Counted from the stretch's first letter, positions 53,704-62,362 are shown. The stretch: 64,000 bases of DNA from Cytophagales bacterium (GCA_017303795.1 JAFLBR010000005.1:248001-312000); one strand, 5' to 3'. Numbers and translations: made by a program. The notes: a model not told the origin generated them from the sequence alone.

Positions 53704-55383
53704 ATGAAAACTCTCCTTCCCTCATTACTCGTATTTATTTTACTTACAGGTTGTCAGAAACAAAAATTTGATGTCATCATTCGTGGTGGTACGGTGTATG
53801 ATGGATCGGGTAAACCCGGAGTAATAACCGATGTGGGTATTAATGCAGATACGATTGCGGTAATTGGAGATCTTTCTAAAGCCGAAGGCAAAACTGAAGT
53901 TGATGCAACAGGGTTAGCAGTAGCGCCTGGCTTTATTAACATGTTGAGCTGGGCTACGGAATCATTAATTATAGATGGTACTTCGCAGGCCGACATCCGG
54001 CAAGGTGTTACACTGGAAGTATTTGGCGAAGGTTGGAGCATGGGGCCATTGAATGAAAAAATGAAAGCTGATTTATTAGCCGACATGCAACGCAATCCCG
54101 ATTGGAAGTATGACCTCGACTGGACAACATTAAACGAATACCTGCAGTCGCTTGAGCGCAGAGGCGTGGCACCCAATGTAGCTTCGTTTGTTGGCGCAAC
54201 TTCGGTTCGCATTCATGAATTGGGGTATGCCAACCGGTTACCCAACGCAGAAGAACTGGAACGCATGAAAGCATTGGTAAAGCAAGCGATGGAAGGTGGC
54301 GCACTGGGTGTGGGCTCATCGTTGATTTATGCACCCGCTAATTATTCGAGCACCGAAGAGTTGATTGAACTTTGTAAAGTAGCTGGCGAATACGGAGGCA
54401 TGTACATTACCCACATGCGCAGCGAAGGCAACAATATTTTTGATGCCGTAAATGAAACCATTCGTATTGCGCGCGAAGCAAAACTACCAGCTGAGATTTA
54501 TCATTTAAAAATGGCAGGCGAAAGCAATTGGGGAAAACTAGATTCGGTGCTGACTATGATTGAGGAAGCCAATAAAGCCGGAATAAAAATTACTACCGAT
54601 ATGTACACTTACACGGCAGGTGCTACCGGGCTTGATGCCTCCATGCCACCCTGGGTGCAGGAAGGCGGAATAAAAGAATGGATTAAAAGATTGCAAGACC
54701 CTAAAATTCGTAAGCGGGCATTAGATGAAATGCGCAAGCCTTCTGATAAGTGGGAAAATTTATTGTTGATGGCCGGCAGCCCTGAGCGGGTATTGCTGTT
54801 GGGCTTTGCCAACGACTCGCTAAAACAGTTTACCGGAAAAACGTTGGCCGAAGTAGCAAAAATTTATGGTAAGAGCGCAGAGGAAACCGCTATGGATTTG
54901 GTAATAGCCGATAGCACCCGCGTGGGCACTGCTTATTTTATGATGAGCGAAGAAAACGTGAAGCGACAAATTGCATTGCCGTTTATGAGTTTTGGTTCCG
55001 ATGCGGAATCACCGGCTACCGAAGGTGTGTTTTTAAAATCGAGTACACACCCGCGGGCTTATGGAAACTTTGCACGACTGCTCGGCAAATATGTGCGCGA
55101 TGAAAAAGTTATACCGATGGAAGAAGCCATTCGTAGACTTACCGCATTGCCAGCCGCGAATCTTAAAATTAAAAAGCGGGGTTCGTTAACACCCGGCTAT
55201 TATGCCGATGTGGCGATATTCGATGCGACTAAAATTCAAGATCATGCTACATTCGAAAAGCCACATCAATACAGTACCGGTATGGTGCATGTGCTGGTAA
55301 ATGGAACCGTAGTATTAAAAGATGGCGAACATACTGGTGCAAAACCGGGAAGAGTGGTGAGAGGGCCGGGGTGGAAGGAATAA
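53704..55383 (+). CDS. Amidohydrolase lipoprotein, D-aminoacylase-like
   Basis: 559 residues, lipobox LLTGCQK, so envelope-anchored. N-acyl-D-amino-acid deacylase-type amidohydrolase: FDVIIRGGTVYDGSGKPG, VDATGLAVAPGFIN, GVTLEVFGEG, ALGVGSSLIYAPANYSSTEE, YITHMRSEG (His), AEIYHLKMAG (Lys and His), and SFGSDAES, with the late STHPRAYGNF. The usual HxH after PGFID is replaced by PGFINMLSW, so the binuclear alpha-metal site is incomplete. Enzyme activity is likely mononuclear or altered. Substrate unknown. Confidence 0.88.
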   Translation: MKTLLPSLLVFILLTGCQKQKFDVIIRGGTVYDGSGKPGVITDVGINADTIAVIGDLSKAEGKTEVDATGLAVAPGFINMLSWATESLIIDGTSQADIRQGVTLEVFGEGWSMGPLNEKMKADLLADMQRNPDWKYDLDWTTLNEYLQSLERRGVAPNVASFVGATSVRIHELGYANRLPNAEELERMKALVKQAMEGGALGVGSSLIYAPANYSSTEELIELCKVAGEYGGMYITHMRSEGNNIFDAVNETIRIAREAKLPAEIYHLKMAGESNWGKLDSVLTMIEEANKAGIKITTDMYTYTAGATGLDASMPPWVQEGGIKEWIKRLQDPKIRKRALDEMRKPSDKWENLLLMAGSPERVLLLGFANDSLKQFTGKTLAEVAKIYGKSAEETAMDLVIADSTRVGTAYFMMSEENVKRQIALPFMSFGSDAESPATEGVFLKSSTHPRAYGNFARLLGKYVRDEKVIPMEEAIRRLTALPAANLKIKKRGSLTPGYYADVAIFDATKIQDHATFEKPHQYSTGMVHVLVNGTVVLKDGEHTGAKPGRVVRGPGWKE

Positions 55384-55436
55384 GATGCGCGACAATATGG
55401 TTTAATGATTTACGTTGATTAAGAAATTCTAACACT

Positions 55437-55916
55437 ATGAAAAAGACATTTCCAGCAATGCTGTTCGTGGGATTTATTTTGCTCATGGCTTTTGTTAATA
55501 AACCTGCAGATCACGAACAGATAGCATTTGACTACTTTATTTCTGATATTTTAGGAAATGATTTCAAAGATGTCACCTCATTTGAATTCAAGGGGGTAAC
55601 AGAAGAGTCGTATGCTACTTTAGGAAAATATAATTTTTGCTTACGACCTGAAGAAAAATTAGGGTCAATGATTAAAGAGCTTACAGCAATGAAGAGGCAG
55701 ACTAAAGAAATTGATTTTGCAAACGTTAGTGGCCTAAAAATTACAAACTTCCAAAGCAAGACAAGTGGTCATAGACTTTTTGTTTATCCATCATTACATG
55801 TTGCTGAAAACTACTATGTGTTTTTGTCTTTCCAAAAGCTAAAAGAACATCCAATAAAATATGTATTTGAATTAAATATGGAGGGAGATATTTTGAGAAG
55901 TTGCAAAATGGAATGA
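55437..55916 (+). CDS. Exported hypothetical protein
   Basis: 159 residues with a signal-like N-terminus (MKKTFPAMLFVGFILLMAFVN). The mature part is mixed alpha/beta with IAFDYFISDILGNDFKDV, SMIKELTAMKRQTK and a closing YYVFLSFQKLKEHPIKYVFELNMEGD (in parts). No motif recognised. A/T-richer than neighbours, as is the next gene, which suggests an accessory origin. It stands alone in the gap between the amidohydrolase and the convergent lipoprotein. Confidence 0.65.
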   Translation: MKKTFPAMLFVGFILLMAFVNKPADHEQIAFDYFISDILGNDFKDVTSFEFKGVTEESYATLGKYNFCLRPEEKLGSMIKELTAMKRQTKEIDFANVSGLKITNFQSKTSGHRLFVYPSLHVAENYYVFLSFQKLKEHPIKYVFELNMEGDILRSCKME

Positions 55917-56027
55917 GTGCATCTTTTGGTTGTAACCAGATTGGCTTAATAAAAAGCGGATCAAAATTAAATTTGATAAGATGAGATTATAACTACCCAG
56001 TGAGATATGGATAAGTGTAAGTGTAAA

Positions 56028-56528
56028 CTACAATTTCAATCTTTGAAGTTTCATTTGAAACTCTCCATTCGAAAAATCAGAGCCTTCAAAAGTTCCTTTG
56101 ATAACCTCTCCATCAAAAGAAGTTAATGTAACAGAAATATTACTATTATGGGTGTTTGCACCTGCTATTGATTTTCCATACGGTCCACCATTTGGGTCAT
56201 AAATTGTGGTAAAAAATTCAGGAAACTTACCGCTATAATTATGATTTGGACCTTCAATTGTAAATGGAAGTTTAATCTTGTCTATATCTACATTACTCAC
56301 AGTAATTGCCCAGTATTCAGATGACTCCACATCTTTACGAAGAGTTATGGCGAGGTAATTACGCCCGATAGCTATATAATTTAATTGCTCTTCCGGGAAT
56401 ACATTAAAAACCATTTCTACTCCATTAACTTTTGCCTTAATGAAATTAGTTTCTGGTTTGATTTTACTTTCATCACAAGCGAATAAAATCAAACAGGCTA
56501 AACTTGTAATTAAATAGCACTTTTTCAT
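56028..56528 (-). CDS. Hypothetical lipoprotein
   Basis: 166 residues from the ATG at 56528 (lipobox LILFACDES). An ATG at 56564 adds a stretch that would precede the signal. The mature part has FIKAKVNGVEMVFN, a pattern of many small Bacteroidota lipoproteins (DUF6252-like impression), then YLAITLRKD, WAITVSNVDIDKIKLPF and a final strand pair GEVIKGTFEGSDFSNGEFQMKLQRLKL in parts. Function unknown. Locally A/T-rich. Confidence 0.65.
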   Translation of the reverse strand: MKKCYLITSLACLILFACDESKIKPETNFIKAKVNGVEMVFNVFPEEQLNYIAIGRNYLAITLRKDVESSEYWAITVSNVDIDKIKLPFTIEGPNHNYSGKFPEFFTTIYDPNGGPYGKSIAGANTHNSNISVTLTSFDGEVIKGTFEGSDFSNGEFQMKLQRLKL

Positions 56529-56631
56529 ATAGGTAAATGTACAATTCTTGACGCTCTTTACCAAAAATGCACCCTACCTTCATAATGAGCCAGAAAGGCC
56601 AAGCTGGAGTTCTCAAAAAATCACTTCACCC

Positions 56632-56663
56632 CTTGCGTAGCCACTTAGCTACATATATATTTG
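56632..56663 (+). promoter_or_regulatory. Candidate promoter of the arsR operon
   Basis: CTTG (56632-56635), a 20-bp gap, then TATATTTG (56656-56663). It fits the Bacteroidota consensus well and would start transcription about 12 nt before the ATG. Confidence 0.5.
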
Positions 56664-56680
56664 TAGTCAAATGGCTACAA
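56637..56680. promoter_or_regulatory. Two inverted repeats, candidate ArsR-family operators
   Basis: GTAGC-CACTTA-GCTAC (56637-56652) lies between the promoter elements. TTGTAG-8 bp-CTACAA (56661-56680) spans from the -7 element to the start codon. Both share the GTAG/CTAC core and are placed for autorepression. Confidence 0.5.
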
Positions 56681-56681
56681 A

Positions 56682-57005
56682 ATGAATTTAAGACGCGATG
56701 TATTTCAGGCTATTGCCGATCCAACCCGCAGGGCAATATTACTTTTAGTGGCTTCGCAATCCATGACAGCCGGAGCCATAGCCGCCAACTTTGATACGGC
56801 CCGTCCCACGGTTTCCAAACATTTGCAAATTCTTACCGAATGCGAATTGCTGAAACAAGAGCAGCAAGGCCGGGAAGTTTATTATCACTTAAATCCTAAA
56901 AGCATAAAAGAGATTGCTGATTTTATTGAACCGTTCCGCAATCTGTGGGATAACCGCTTTAATAAACTGGAAAGCGTAATGAAAAAATATAAACCGAAGA
57001 AATAA
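56682..57005 (+). CDS. ArsR-family transcriptional regulator
   Basis: 107-residue winged-helix repressor. [37 protein letters not shown] gives the N-terminal helices (seen as [17 protein letters not shown]), then recognition helix [19 protein letters not shown] and the wing [13 protein letters not shown]. No metal-binding Cys cluster, so it belongs to the metal-independent ArsR group that often partners SRPBCC genes. Operators lie directly upstream. It heads a five-gene operon. Confidence 0.93.
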   Translation: MNLRRDVFQAIADPTRRAILLLVASQSMTAGAIAANFDTARPTVSKHLQILTECELLKQEQQGREVYYHLNPKSIKEIADFIEPFRNLWDNRFNKLESVMKKYKPKK

Positions 57006-57473
57006 ATGGAACGCAAAACAAAAATTCAAGCCGAACCGAATAAGCAAGAATTGGTAATAACCCGCGAGTTCGACTTGCCCGTTGAGTTGCTCTTTAAAGC
57101 CCATGCCGAACCTCAACTGGTGGAGCAATGGATGAGCACAAAGGTTTTGAAATTAGAAGGCCGCAAACATGGCAGTTGGCAATATGAAACAAGCGATCCG
57201 AATGGCAATGTGATGCTTCGCATGAATGGCACTTTTCACGAGTTTATTCCGAACCAGAAAATTATCCGCACCTTCGAAATGGAGAATATACCTTTTGATG
57301 TGCAACTCGAATTTTTTGAGTTTGAAACACTAACGGAAGATACCAGCAAGCTTACCATGCATTTGATTTACCGGTCGCAGACTTTGCGCGATCAGATGTT
57401 GCAGATGCCCTTTGCACAAGGCTTGAACATGGCACATAACCGGTTAGAGGAAGTTGTTCATAAATTAAAATAA
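57006..57473 (+). CDS. SRPBCC (AHSA1-type) domain protein
   Basis: 155-residue START-like ligand-binding domain. It starts with the codon right after the arsR stop. Features: LVITREFDLPVELLFKAHAEPQLVEQWM, WQYETSDPNGNVMLRMNGTFHEF, IIRTFEMENIPFDVQLEFFEFE, and a C-terminal helix FAQGLNMAHNRLEEVVHKLK. The group binds small hydrophobic molecules. It is commonly encoded after an ArsR regulator in Bacteroidota, but its ligand is unknown. Confidence 0.92.
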   Translation: MERKTKIQAEPNKQELVITREFDLPVELLFKAHAEPQLVEQWMSTKVLKLEGRKHGSWQYETSDPNGNVMLRMNGTFHEFIPNQKIIRTFEMENIPFDVQLEFFEFETLTEDTSKLTMHLIYRSQTLRDQMLQMPFAQGLNMAHNRLEEVVHKLK

Positions 57474-57480
57474 AACACTT

Positions 57481-57852
57481 ATGTCTAAACAGAACAAAAT
57501 CATTTACTGGGTAGCCACCCTCTGGCTTGCGCTGGGGATGCTCTCTACAGGTATTGTACAAGTCATTAAAATGGAAGAAGAGGTTGCCATGTTTGCGCGC
57601 CTCGGGTATCCGGCTTATCTACTTACGATCTTAGGTGTATGGAAAATTCTCGGTGTTGTGGCCATACTTGTACCGCGCTTTCCATTGGTAAAAGAGTGGG
57701 CCTATGCCGGTTTCTTCTTTACAATGTCTGGTGCACTTGTTTCACACTATGCACTTGGCGATGGAACAGTTGAATATTTTGGGCCCGCGTTGTTGTTAGT
57801 ACTTACAGTTGTTTCGTGGTATTTTAGACCTGATAATAGACGGGTAGCTTGA
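57481..57852 (+). CDS. DoxX-family membrane protein
   Basis: 123 residues with four membrane helices (about 8-28, 45-65, 70-90, 95-113). DoxX-like features: LALGMLSTGIVQVIKMEEEVAMFARLGYPAYLLTILGVWKILGVVAIL (in parts LGYPAYLLTILGVWKILG) and WAYAGFFFTMSGALVSHYALGD. DoxX proteins have unclear roles, often linked to oxidative stress or quinone-related redox steps. Third gene of the ArsR operon, 7 bp after the SRPBCC gene. Confidence 0.9.
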   Translation: MSKQNKIIYWVATLWLALGMLSTGIVQVIKMEEEVAMFARLGYPAYLLTILGVWKILGVVAILVPRFPLVKEWAYAGFFFTMSGALVSHYALGDGTVEYFGPALLLVLTVVSWYFRPDNRRVA

Positions 57853-57879
57853 TAAGATTTATAAATTAAACCTTTTAGA

Positions 57880-58458
57880 ATGAATCCGAAGGTAGATTGG
57901 TTTTTCAATAAAACAAGCAAGTGGCAAGAGGAGTACAGCAAGTTAAGAAAGATTGCGCTTGCCAGTGGCCTTGCTGAAGAATTGAAATGGGGTTGTCCCT
58001 GCTACACGCTTGATGGCACCAACGTGGTGTTGATTCATGGCTTCAAAAACTATTGTGCTTATTTATTTCACAAAGGTGTATTGCTAAAGGATCCTAAAAG
58101 GATTTTGATTCAACAAACAGCTAACGTCCAATCTGCACGCCAGATTCGGTTTACACATCTGGATCAGATTACCGATTTGGAACCCATATTGAAGGCGTAC
58201 ATCAAAGAAGCAATCAAAGTGGAAAAGTTGGGGGCAAAGGTTGAATTTAAAAAGACAACCGAATTTGAGATGCCTGATGAATTTAAAGCTGCCTTAAAAA
58301 AATCTGTTGCATTGCACAAAGCTTTCAAATTGCTAACCCCAGGAAGGCAAAGAGGGTACCTGCTTTATTTTGCTTCAGCTAAGCAAGCTAAAACACGGGC
58401 AGAAAGAATTCAGAAATACACCCCTGCAATCCTTAAAGGAAAGGGTTTGGAAGATTAA
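57880..58458 (+). CDS. YdeI/OmpD-associated-like DUF1801 protein
   Basis: 192 residues. The N-terminal DUF1801 domain (about 10-115) has LRKIALASGLAEELKWGCPCYTLDGTNVVLIHGFKNYCAYLFHKG (in parts LAEELKWGCPCY and HGFKNYCAYLFHKG). The C-terminal YdeI-type helical part has FEMPDEFKAALKKSVALHKAF, LTPGRQRGYLLYFASAKQAKTRAERIQKY. Function unknown. Fourth gene of the operon, 27 bp downstream of the DoxX gene. Confidence 0.9.
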   Translation: MNPKVDWFFNKTSKWQEEYSKLRKIALASGLAEELKWGCPCYTLDGTNVVLIHGFKNYCAYLFHKGVLLKDPKRILIQQTANVQSARQIRFTHLDQITDLEPILKAYIKEAIKVEKLGAKVEFKKTTEFEMPDEFKAALKKSVALHKAFKLLTPGRQRGYLLYFASAKQAKTRAERIQKYTPAILKGKGLED

Positions 58459-58471
58459 TACATTCACATAT

Positions 58472-59041
58472 ATGAAATCAAAACAAAAGTTAACTTCGGA
58501 ACAACGCGGTGAATTGTTGGAACTGTTAGAGAAAAGATTCACTAAAAATATTTCACGCCATAAAGGAATAACCTGGGCCGAGGTGCAGGCTAAGTTGGAA
58601 GCTGATCCTTCAAAACTTTGGTCGCTAAGCGAAATGGAAAAAACCGGTGGCGAACCCGATGTAATTGGCTATGATAAAAAGACAAACGAATTTATTTTTT
58701 CCGATTGCTCGGCCGAAACGCCAAAGGGTCGCAGAAGTATTTGTTACGATCATGAGGCACTTGAATCCCGCAAGGAACACAAACCTGCTAACAGTGCGGT
58801 ACAAATGGCAACCGATATGGGGATCGAGCTTTTGAATGAAGTGCAATACCGCGAACTGCAATCCTTGGCTGGCGATAAGTTTGATGCCAAATCGTCAAGT
58901 TGGTTAAAAACTCCAGCCGACATTAGGAAACTTGGTGGTGCCATTTTTGGCGATTACCGTTATGGTCATGTGTTTGTCTATCACAATGGTGCAGAATCTT
59001 ACTATGGTGTAAGAGGTTTTCGTGGGTTGTTACGGGTTTAG
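58472..59041 (+). CDS. DUF4256 protein
   Basis: 189 residues from the ATG at 58472. The frame is open further upstream but overlaps the previous gene. Features: LLELLEKRFTKNISRHKGITWAEVQAKL, SLSEMEKTGGEPDVIG, FIFSDCSAETPKGRRSICYDHEAL, MGIELLNEVQYRELQSLAGDKFDAKSSSWLKTP in parts, and VFVYHNGAESYYGVRGFRG. This DUF4256 family often sits beside YdeI-type genes. Biochemical role unknown. Last gene of the ArsR operon. Confidence 0.9.
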   Translation: MKSKQKLTSEQRGELLELLEKRFTKNISRHKGITWAEVQAKLEADPSKLWSLSEMEKTGGEPDVIGYDKKTNEFIFSDCSAETPKGRRSICYDHEALESRKEHKPANSAVQMATDMGIELLNEVQYRELQSLAGDKFDAKSSSWLKTPADIRKLGGAIFGDYRYGHVFVYHNGAESYYGVRGFRGLLRV

Positions 59042-59135
59042 ATCCTGAAAATTTAAATCAGAGAAGTGACTTGCAGCGTTAAACCTTTTTTTAATCACGC
59101 AGTCCAAGCGAGTCAAATAAAATTCATTTTGTTTT

Positions 59136-60218
59136 ATGTTAGATGTAAAGAAGAATTTTTATCGGGTAACCAGATTTGGGTTATTAGTAGTTGTTTTCTT
59201 TTTAGTTTCCTGTAAAGATGATCTGGAACCTGCCGCAGAGGAGCAGATGTATTTTCCATCCAACGATGGCTGGGAAACCAAATCGATAGCAAGTCTGGAC
59301 TGGAACGAAAGTGCCATTCAACCTTTAAAAGATTATCTCATTGATAAAAACACCAAGTCGTTTATGATTTTGGTGAATGGAAGAATTGTAATGGAAGAAT
59401 ATTTTGATGGCCACACTAATAGTACTTCCTGGCAATGGAATAGTGCAGGCAAAACATTGGTAGCCACAACCACAGGTATTGCGCAGCAGGAAGGGTTGTT
59501 GAATATTAATACCAAAGCTTCACAATATCTGGGTGCCGATTGGACAAGTGCCGAACTGGAAAAAGAAAATCTGATTACAGTTAAGAATTTACTTACCATG
59601 ACTTCGGGGCTTAATGACGAGAATGAGTTTGTAATCAGGGCTAACTTAACTTACCTGGCCGATGCCGGTACCCGGTGGTCGTACCACAATGTATTTCAAA
59701 AATTAATGGATGTAGTTGCTGAGGCCAGCGATCAGAGTTTTGAAACGTATTTCAATGCAAAGTTGAAAGATAAAATCGGCATGGATGGCTTCTGGAACAA
59801 TGGTGTAATCTTTAAAATATACCACAGCAACACCCGAAGCATGGCCAGGTTTGGTTTGTTGGCCCTTAACAATGGAAAGTGGAAAGAGGAACAGATTATA
59901 AACGAAGCATTTTTTAATGAGAGCATCAACACTTCGCAAAACATCAATCCATCGTATGGATATTTATGGTGGCTGAATGGTAAAGCCAGTTATATGGTAC
60001 CCGGTGGGCAAACGGTTTATACTGGGCCACTTGTTGCATCAGCACCGGCCGATATGTATGCGGCTATGGGTGCGGAGGATCAACGCATTTATGTTATTCC
60101 AAGTAAGAAAATGATTGTGATCAGAATGGGTACTGCATCAGACCCGGCCAACCCGAGCTTTGCCCTTTCAGGTTTTGATAATGAGTTGTGGCAAAAAATC
60201 AATGCTGTGATTGAATAA
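59136..60218 (+). CDS. Serine hydrolase, beta-lactamase class C-like lipoprotein
   Basis: 360 residues. Signal with lipobox FFLVSCKDD, so membrane-anchored. Serine beta-lactamase-like fold: SxxK motif WNSAGKTLVA near residue 107 (Ser-Ala-Gly-Lys), Tyr-containing motif RWSYHNVFQKLMDV near 178 (YHN), GFWNNGVIFKI, and a domain end with YGYLWWLNG and AMGAEDQRIYVIPSKKMIVIRMG. These proteins act as esterases or D-amino peptidases more often than as resistance enzymes. Substrate unknown. Confidence 0.88.
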   Translation: MLDVKKNFYRVTRFGLLVVVFFLVSCKDDLEPAAEEQMYFPSNDGWETKSIASLDWNESAIQPLKDYLIDKNTKSFMILVNGRIVMEEYFDGHTNSTSWQWNSAGKTLVATTTGIAQQEGLLNINTKASQYLGADWTSAELEKENLITVKNLLTMTSGLNDENEFVIRANLTYLADAGTRWSYHNVFQKLMDVVAEASDQSFETYFNAKLKDKIGMDGFWNNGVIFKIYHSNTRSMARFGLLALNNGKWKEEQIINEAFFNESINTSQNINPSYGYLWWLNGKASYMVPGGQTVYTGPLVASAPADMYAAMGAEDQRIYVIPSKKMIVIRMGTASDPANPSFALSGFDNELWQKINAVIE

Positions 60219-60342
60219 CAATCCGTAATGTATATTTTTACTGACAAACTTATTTTATGAAATGAGCATAAACCAAACTATACCTAACAACACGTTAATT
60301 ACGGAGATTATTTCCTCCAGGTAAGTCTTGATATGCGAATTC

Positions 60343-60385
60343 CATGCCTGCGTGCCGAAATGCTGCACTACGGCATGCAGGCATG
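60343..60385. repeat. REP-like hairpin
   Basis: CATGCCTGCGTGCCG (60343-60357) pairs with CGGCATGCAGGCATG (60371-60385), 15 bp with one G-U pair and a 13-nt loop. G/C-rich against an A/T-rich background. No T run, so a poor terminator candidate. It lies 28 bp before the next gene. Confidence 0.8.
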
Positions 60386-60413
60386 TGACCTTAAAAAAAT
60401 AAATTATTAACGC

Positions 60414-60926
60414 ATGAAACTTTTAATCATTACTTTTCTTTACCTGTTTACCGGAACTGAAGCACCTGTTGTTGCCGATCCTATCGGAACCGTTACCTAT
60501 AAAATTAATGGCGAAGAGAAAAAAGTAAACCTGCGCTCGCTTTCGGTTTCATTAAAAACAGAAACTACGGGTGATCCCGGTAAGGAAAACACATACTCGG
60601 TGGCTTCATTTACCATTTATGATACCGAAAACAACAAAGCTCTTAAGTTTACTGTGCACGAAGATAAAGTGGTAACCGATTTAAAAGGTAATTATCCGTT
60701 ACGTAACTCTAATGAAATTGAGTTTGGTAAATCAACCGGTATAATGGTGATTAATACACAAAACGCCTCTCAAATCTGGACTTCCGTTATTGGTGGTTCG
60801 TGCCAGGTAGATTTAGCAGGAACTACTATGAAAGTAAAAATTACGGGTGCAAGCTTGAATGTTGGCAACGAAACAGTTCCCTTCGAATTAACATTGGATG
60901 CAACAGGTGTGAAGGTAAGAAGCTAA
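60414..60926 (+). CDS. Exported beta-rich hypothetical protein
   Basis: 170 residues with a short signal (MKLLIITFLYLFTGTEA). The mature part is a beta-sandwich-like run: GTVTYKINGEEKKV, TYSVASFTIYD, KFTVHEDKVVTD, GKSTGIMVINTQ, SQIWTSVIGGSCQVD, and VPFELTLDATGV. One Cys only. It resembles small Bacteroidota surface or periplasmic proteins but no family is recognised. A REP-like hairpin lies just upstream. Convergent with the DUF1080 gene. Confidence 0.65.
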   Translation: MKLLIITFLYLFTGTEAPVVADPIGTVTYKINGEEKKVNLRSLSVSLKTETTGDPGKENTYSVASFTIYDTENNKALKFTVHEDKVVTDLKGNYPLRNSNEIEFGKSTGIMVINTQNASQIWTSVIGGSCQVDLAGTTMKVKITGASLNVGNETVPFELTLDATGVKVRS

Positions 60927-60945
60927 TCTTACCTTCACTTCTTGT
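60909..60945. terminator. Convergent terminator hairpin
   Basis: A perfect 12-bp stem, GTGAAGGTAAGA (60909-60920) with TCTTACCTTCAC (60927-60938), loop AGCTAA containing the stop codon. A T-rich tract follows on the plus strand. Confidence 0.82.
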
Positions 60946-60946
60946 T

Positions 60947-61870
60947 TTACTTAGCAGGTGTAATCACAATATTTCTAAAATCAATCGGGCCGTGGTCGCC
61001 CTGAAACATAAGTGGCCCCGGTTCATTTTCTTTATTATCGATAGCGCCTCCGGTAATACCAGGAATTTCCTGGTTGCTGATAATAGTAATGCCATTTGCC
61101 ACTACCGTAATCATTCTGCCTACTAACGTAATATCATAGGTTTGCCACTCGCCAGCATCTTTCGCAGCCATTACACTAGGCGTAAGAAATCCATACACCG
61201 CACCGAGATAACCTTTCCACGGTTCTTTACCTTTGTCGTCTTCAATCTGTACTTCGTAACGACCGCGCAGATACACGCCACTGTTGCTTCCTTTCTCATA
61301 ACGAAACTCCACATGTAATTTGAAATCGGTAAAAGTTTGTTCGCTTACTAAGTTGCTTCCCGATTTTAAACTTCTCAAAATTCCATTCTCTACAATCCAT
61401 TGGTTGGGCCCCATAGCCTTCCAGCCTTTCAAATCTTTTCCATTAAACAAAGTAATGGGTTGACCCCACGCGGGTTCGGTGGTGCGCTTCAGCAACGGAG
61501 CGCGCGTACCTGTCCACGTATATTTTTTACCATCGGTGTAAACCATGGTGCCTTTTAGGGTTTCACCGGTTAGCTCACCTTCAAAGTCCATATTACGATC
61601 GCCCGGTTCCCACTGGGGTGGGATGGAGAAATTGAATTTTTCATTCACCACATTTACTACGGCAACCGGCCGCGCACTTCCAAAAGCATATACAAAGCGA
61701 CCTACCAAAGTTTTGTGGCCCGAATGCTCAATCTCGAGCCAGGAGGGAAGTTGCGTTCCGTCTTTTTCAATTAAAAGATTCCAACGGCCTTCTAATTTAT
61801 GCTGTGCCTGAAGTGCGGTTATTACCATAACCAACAGGAGCATGAGTACAAAGCGTGAGTAGATTTTCAT
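60947..61870 (-). CDS. Exported DUF1080 (3-keto-disaccharide hydrolase-type) protein
   Basis: 307 residues with a signal ending VITALQAQ. N-terminal beta domain (about 25-125, LEGRWNLLIEKDGTQLPSWLEIE), then the DUF1080 lectin-like jelly roll (about 135-307): ITLFNGKDLKGWKAMGPNQWIVENG, TDFKLHVEFRYEKGSNSGVYLRGRYEVQIED in parts, and GPLMFQGDHGPIDFRNIVI at the end. DUF1080 members include 3-keto-glycoside hydrolases. A link with the Gfo/Idh oxidoreductase at 35786 is conceivable but they are not adjacent. Confidence 0.88.
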   Translation of the reverse strand: MKIYSRFVLMLLLVMVITALQAQHKLEGRWNLLIEKDGTQLPSWLEIEHSGHKTLVGRFVYAFGSARPVAVVNVVNEKFNFSIPPQWEPGDRNMDFEGELTGETLKGTMVYTDGKKYTWTGTRAPLLKRTTEPAWGQPITLFNGKDLKGWKAMGPNQWIVENGILRSLKSGSNLVSEQTFTDFKLHVEFRYEKGSNSGVYLRGRYEVQIEDDKGKEPWKGYLGAVYGFLTPSVMAAKDAGEWQTYDITLVGRMITVVANGITIISNQEIPGITGGAIDNKENEPGPLMFQGDHGPIDFRNIVITPAK

Positions 61871-61936
61871 ACTTATAAATTTCTTAAGTGTAAAGTGAAT
61901 TGAGTTTGAAGTTATGTTAGTTCAAGAATATTTCAA

Positions 61937-62362
61937 TTAATGTCCACCCTTTACATAAGCCCAACCACTTTCTTGTTTCAGCGTAAGCTCTATCATAGCC
62001 GAAGGTACTACGGTTGAAACTTTTAACAAGTCTTCTGGCTTTAGATTTTTACGTTTCATGGTATTGCCGCAGGCTGCAAATACAACACCTTTGCTACTCC
62101 ATTCAGCTACTTGTGCGGAAGCTTTAGAAGTTTTGTTGATAAGCAGATCTAAGCCTGGGCCATGGCACACCACTTCAATTTCGGCATTGGGCCACGCAGT
62201 GCGAATATTTTTTACCTGGCCAACAATTGAAGCCTGCGAAAGCGAATCGCTATCGGTAAACTGCATCACAATTTTATGGGGTTTCATATCAATTACGCCA
62301 TTGGCTTGCTGCGCAAATAAATTGGTCGAAAAACAAATCAGAAGGAATAGCATCGCTTTCAT
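61937..62362 (-). CDS. Exported DsrE-family protein
   Basis: 141 residues, signal ending NLFAQQ. DsrE/DsrF-like fold: HKIVMQFTDSDSLSQASIVGQVKNIRTAW, AEIEVVCHGPGLDLLINKT, and VVFAACGNTMKRKNLKPEDLL. Cys in VVCHGPG and in AACGNT fits the sulfur-carrier or redox theme of this family, whose periplasmic Bacteroidota members are uncharacterised. Single gene, 66 bp after the DUF1080 start region. Confidence 0.87.
   Translation of the reverse strand: MKAMLFLLICFSTNLFAQQANGVIDMKPHKIVMQFTDSDSLSQASIVGQVKNIRTAWPNAEIEVVCHGPGLDLLINKTSKASAQVAEWSSKGVVFAACGNTMKRKNLKPEDLLKVSTVVPSAMIELTLKQESGWAYVKGGH

Noticed and set aside
54008-54334. 108-residue minus-strand frame inside the amidohydrolase
   Set aside because: Antisense shadow without domain or start signals.
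56567-56794. 75-residue plus-strand frame overlapping the arsR start
   Set aside because: It covers the promoter and operators and runs out of frame into arsR, which has a clear family match.
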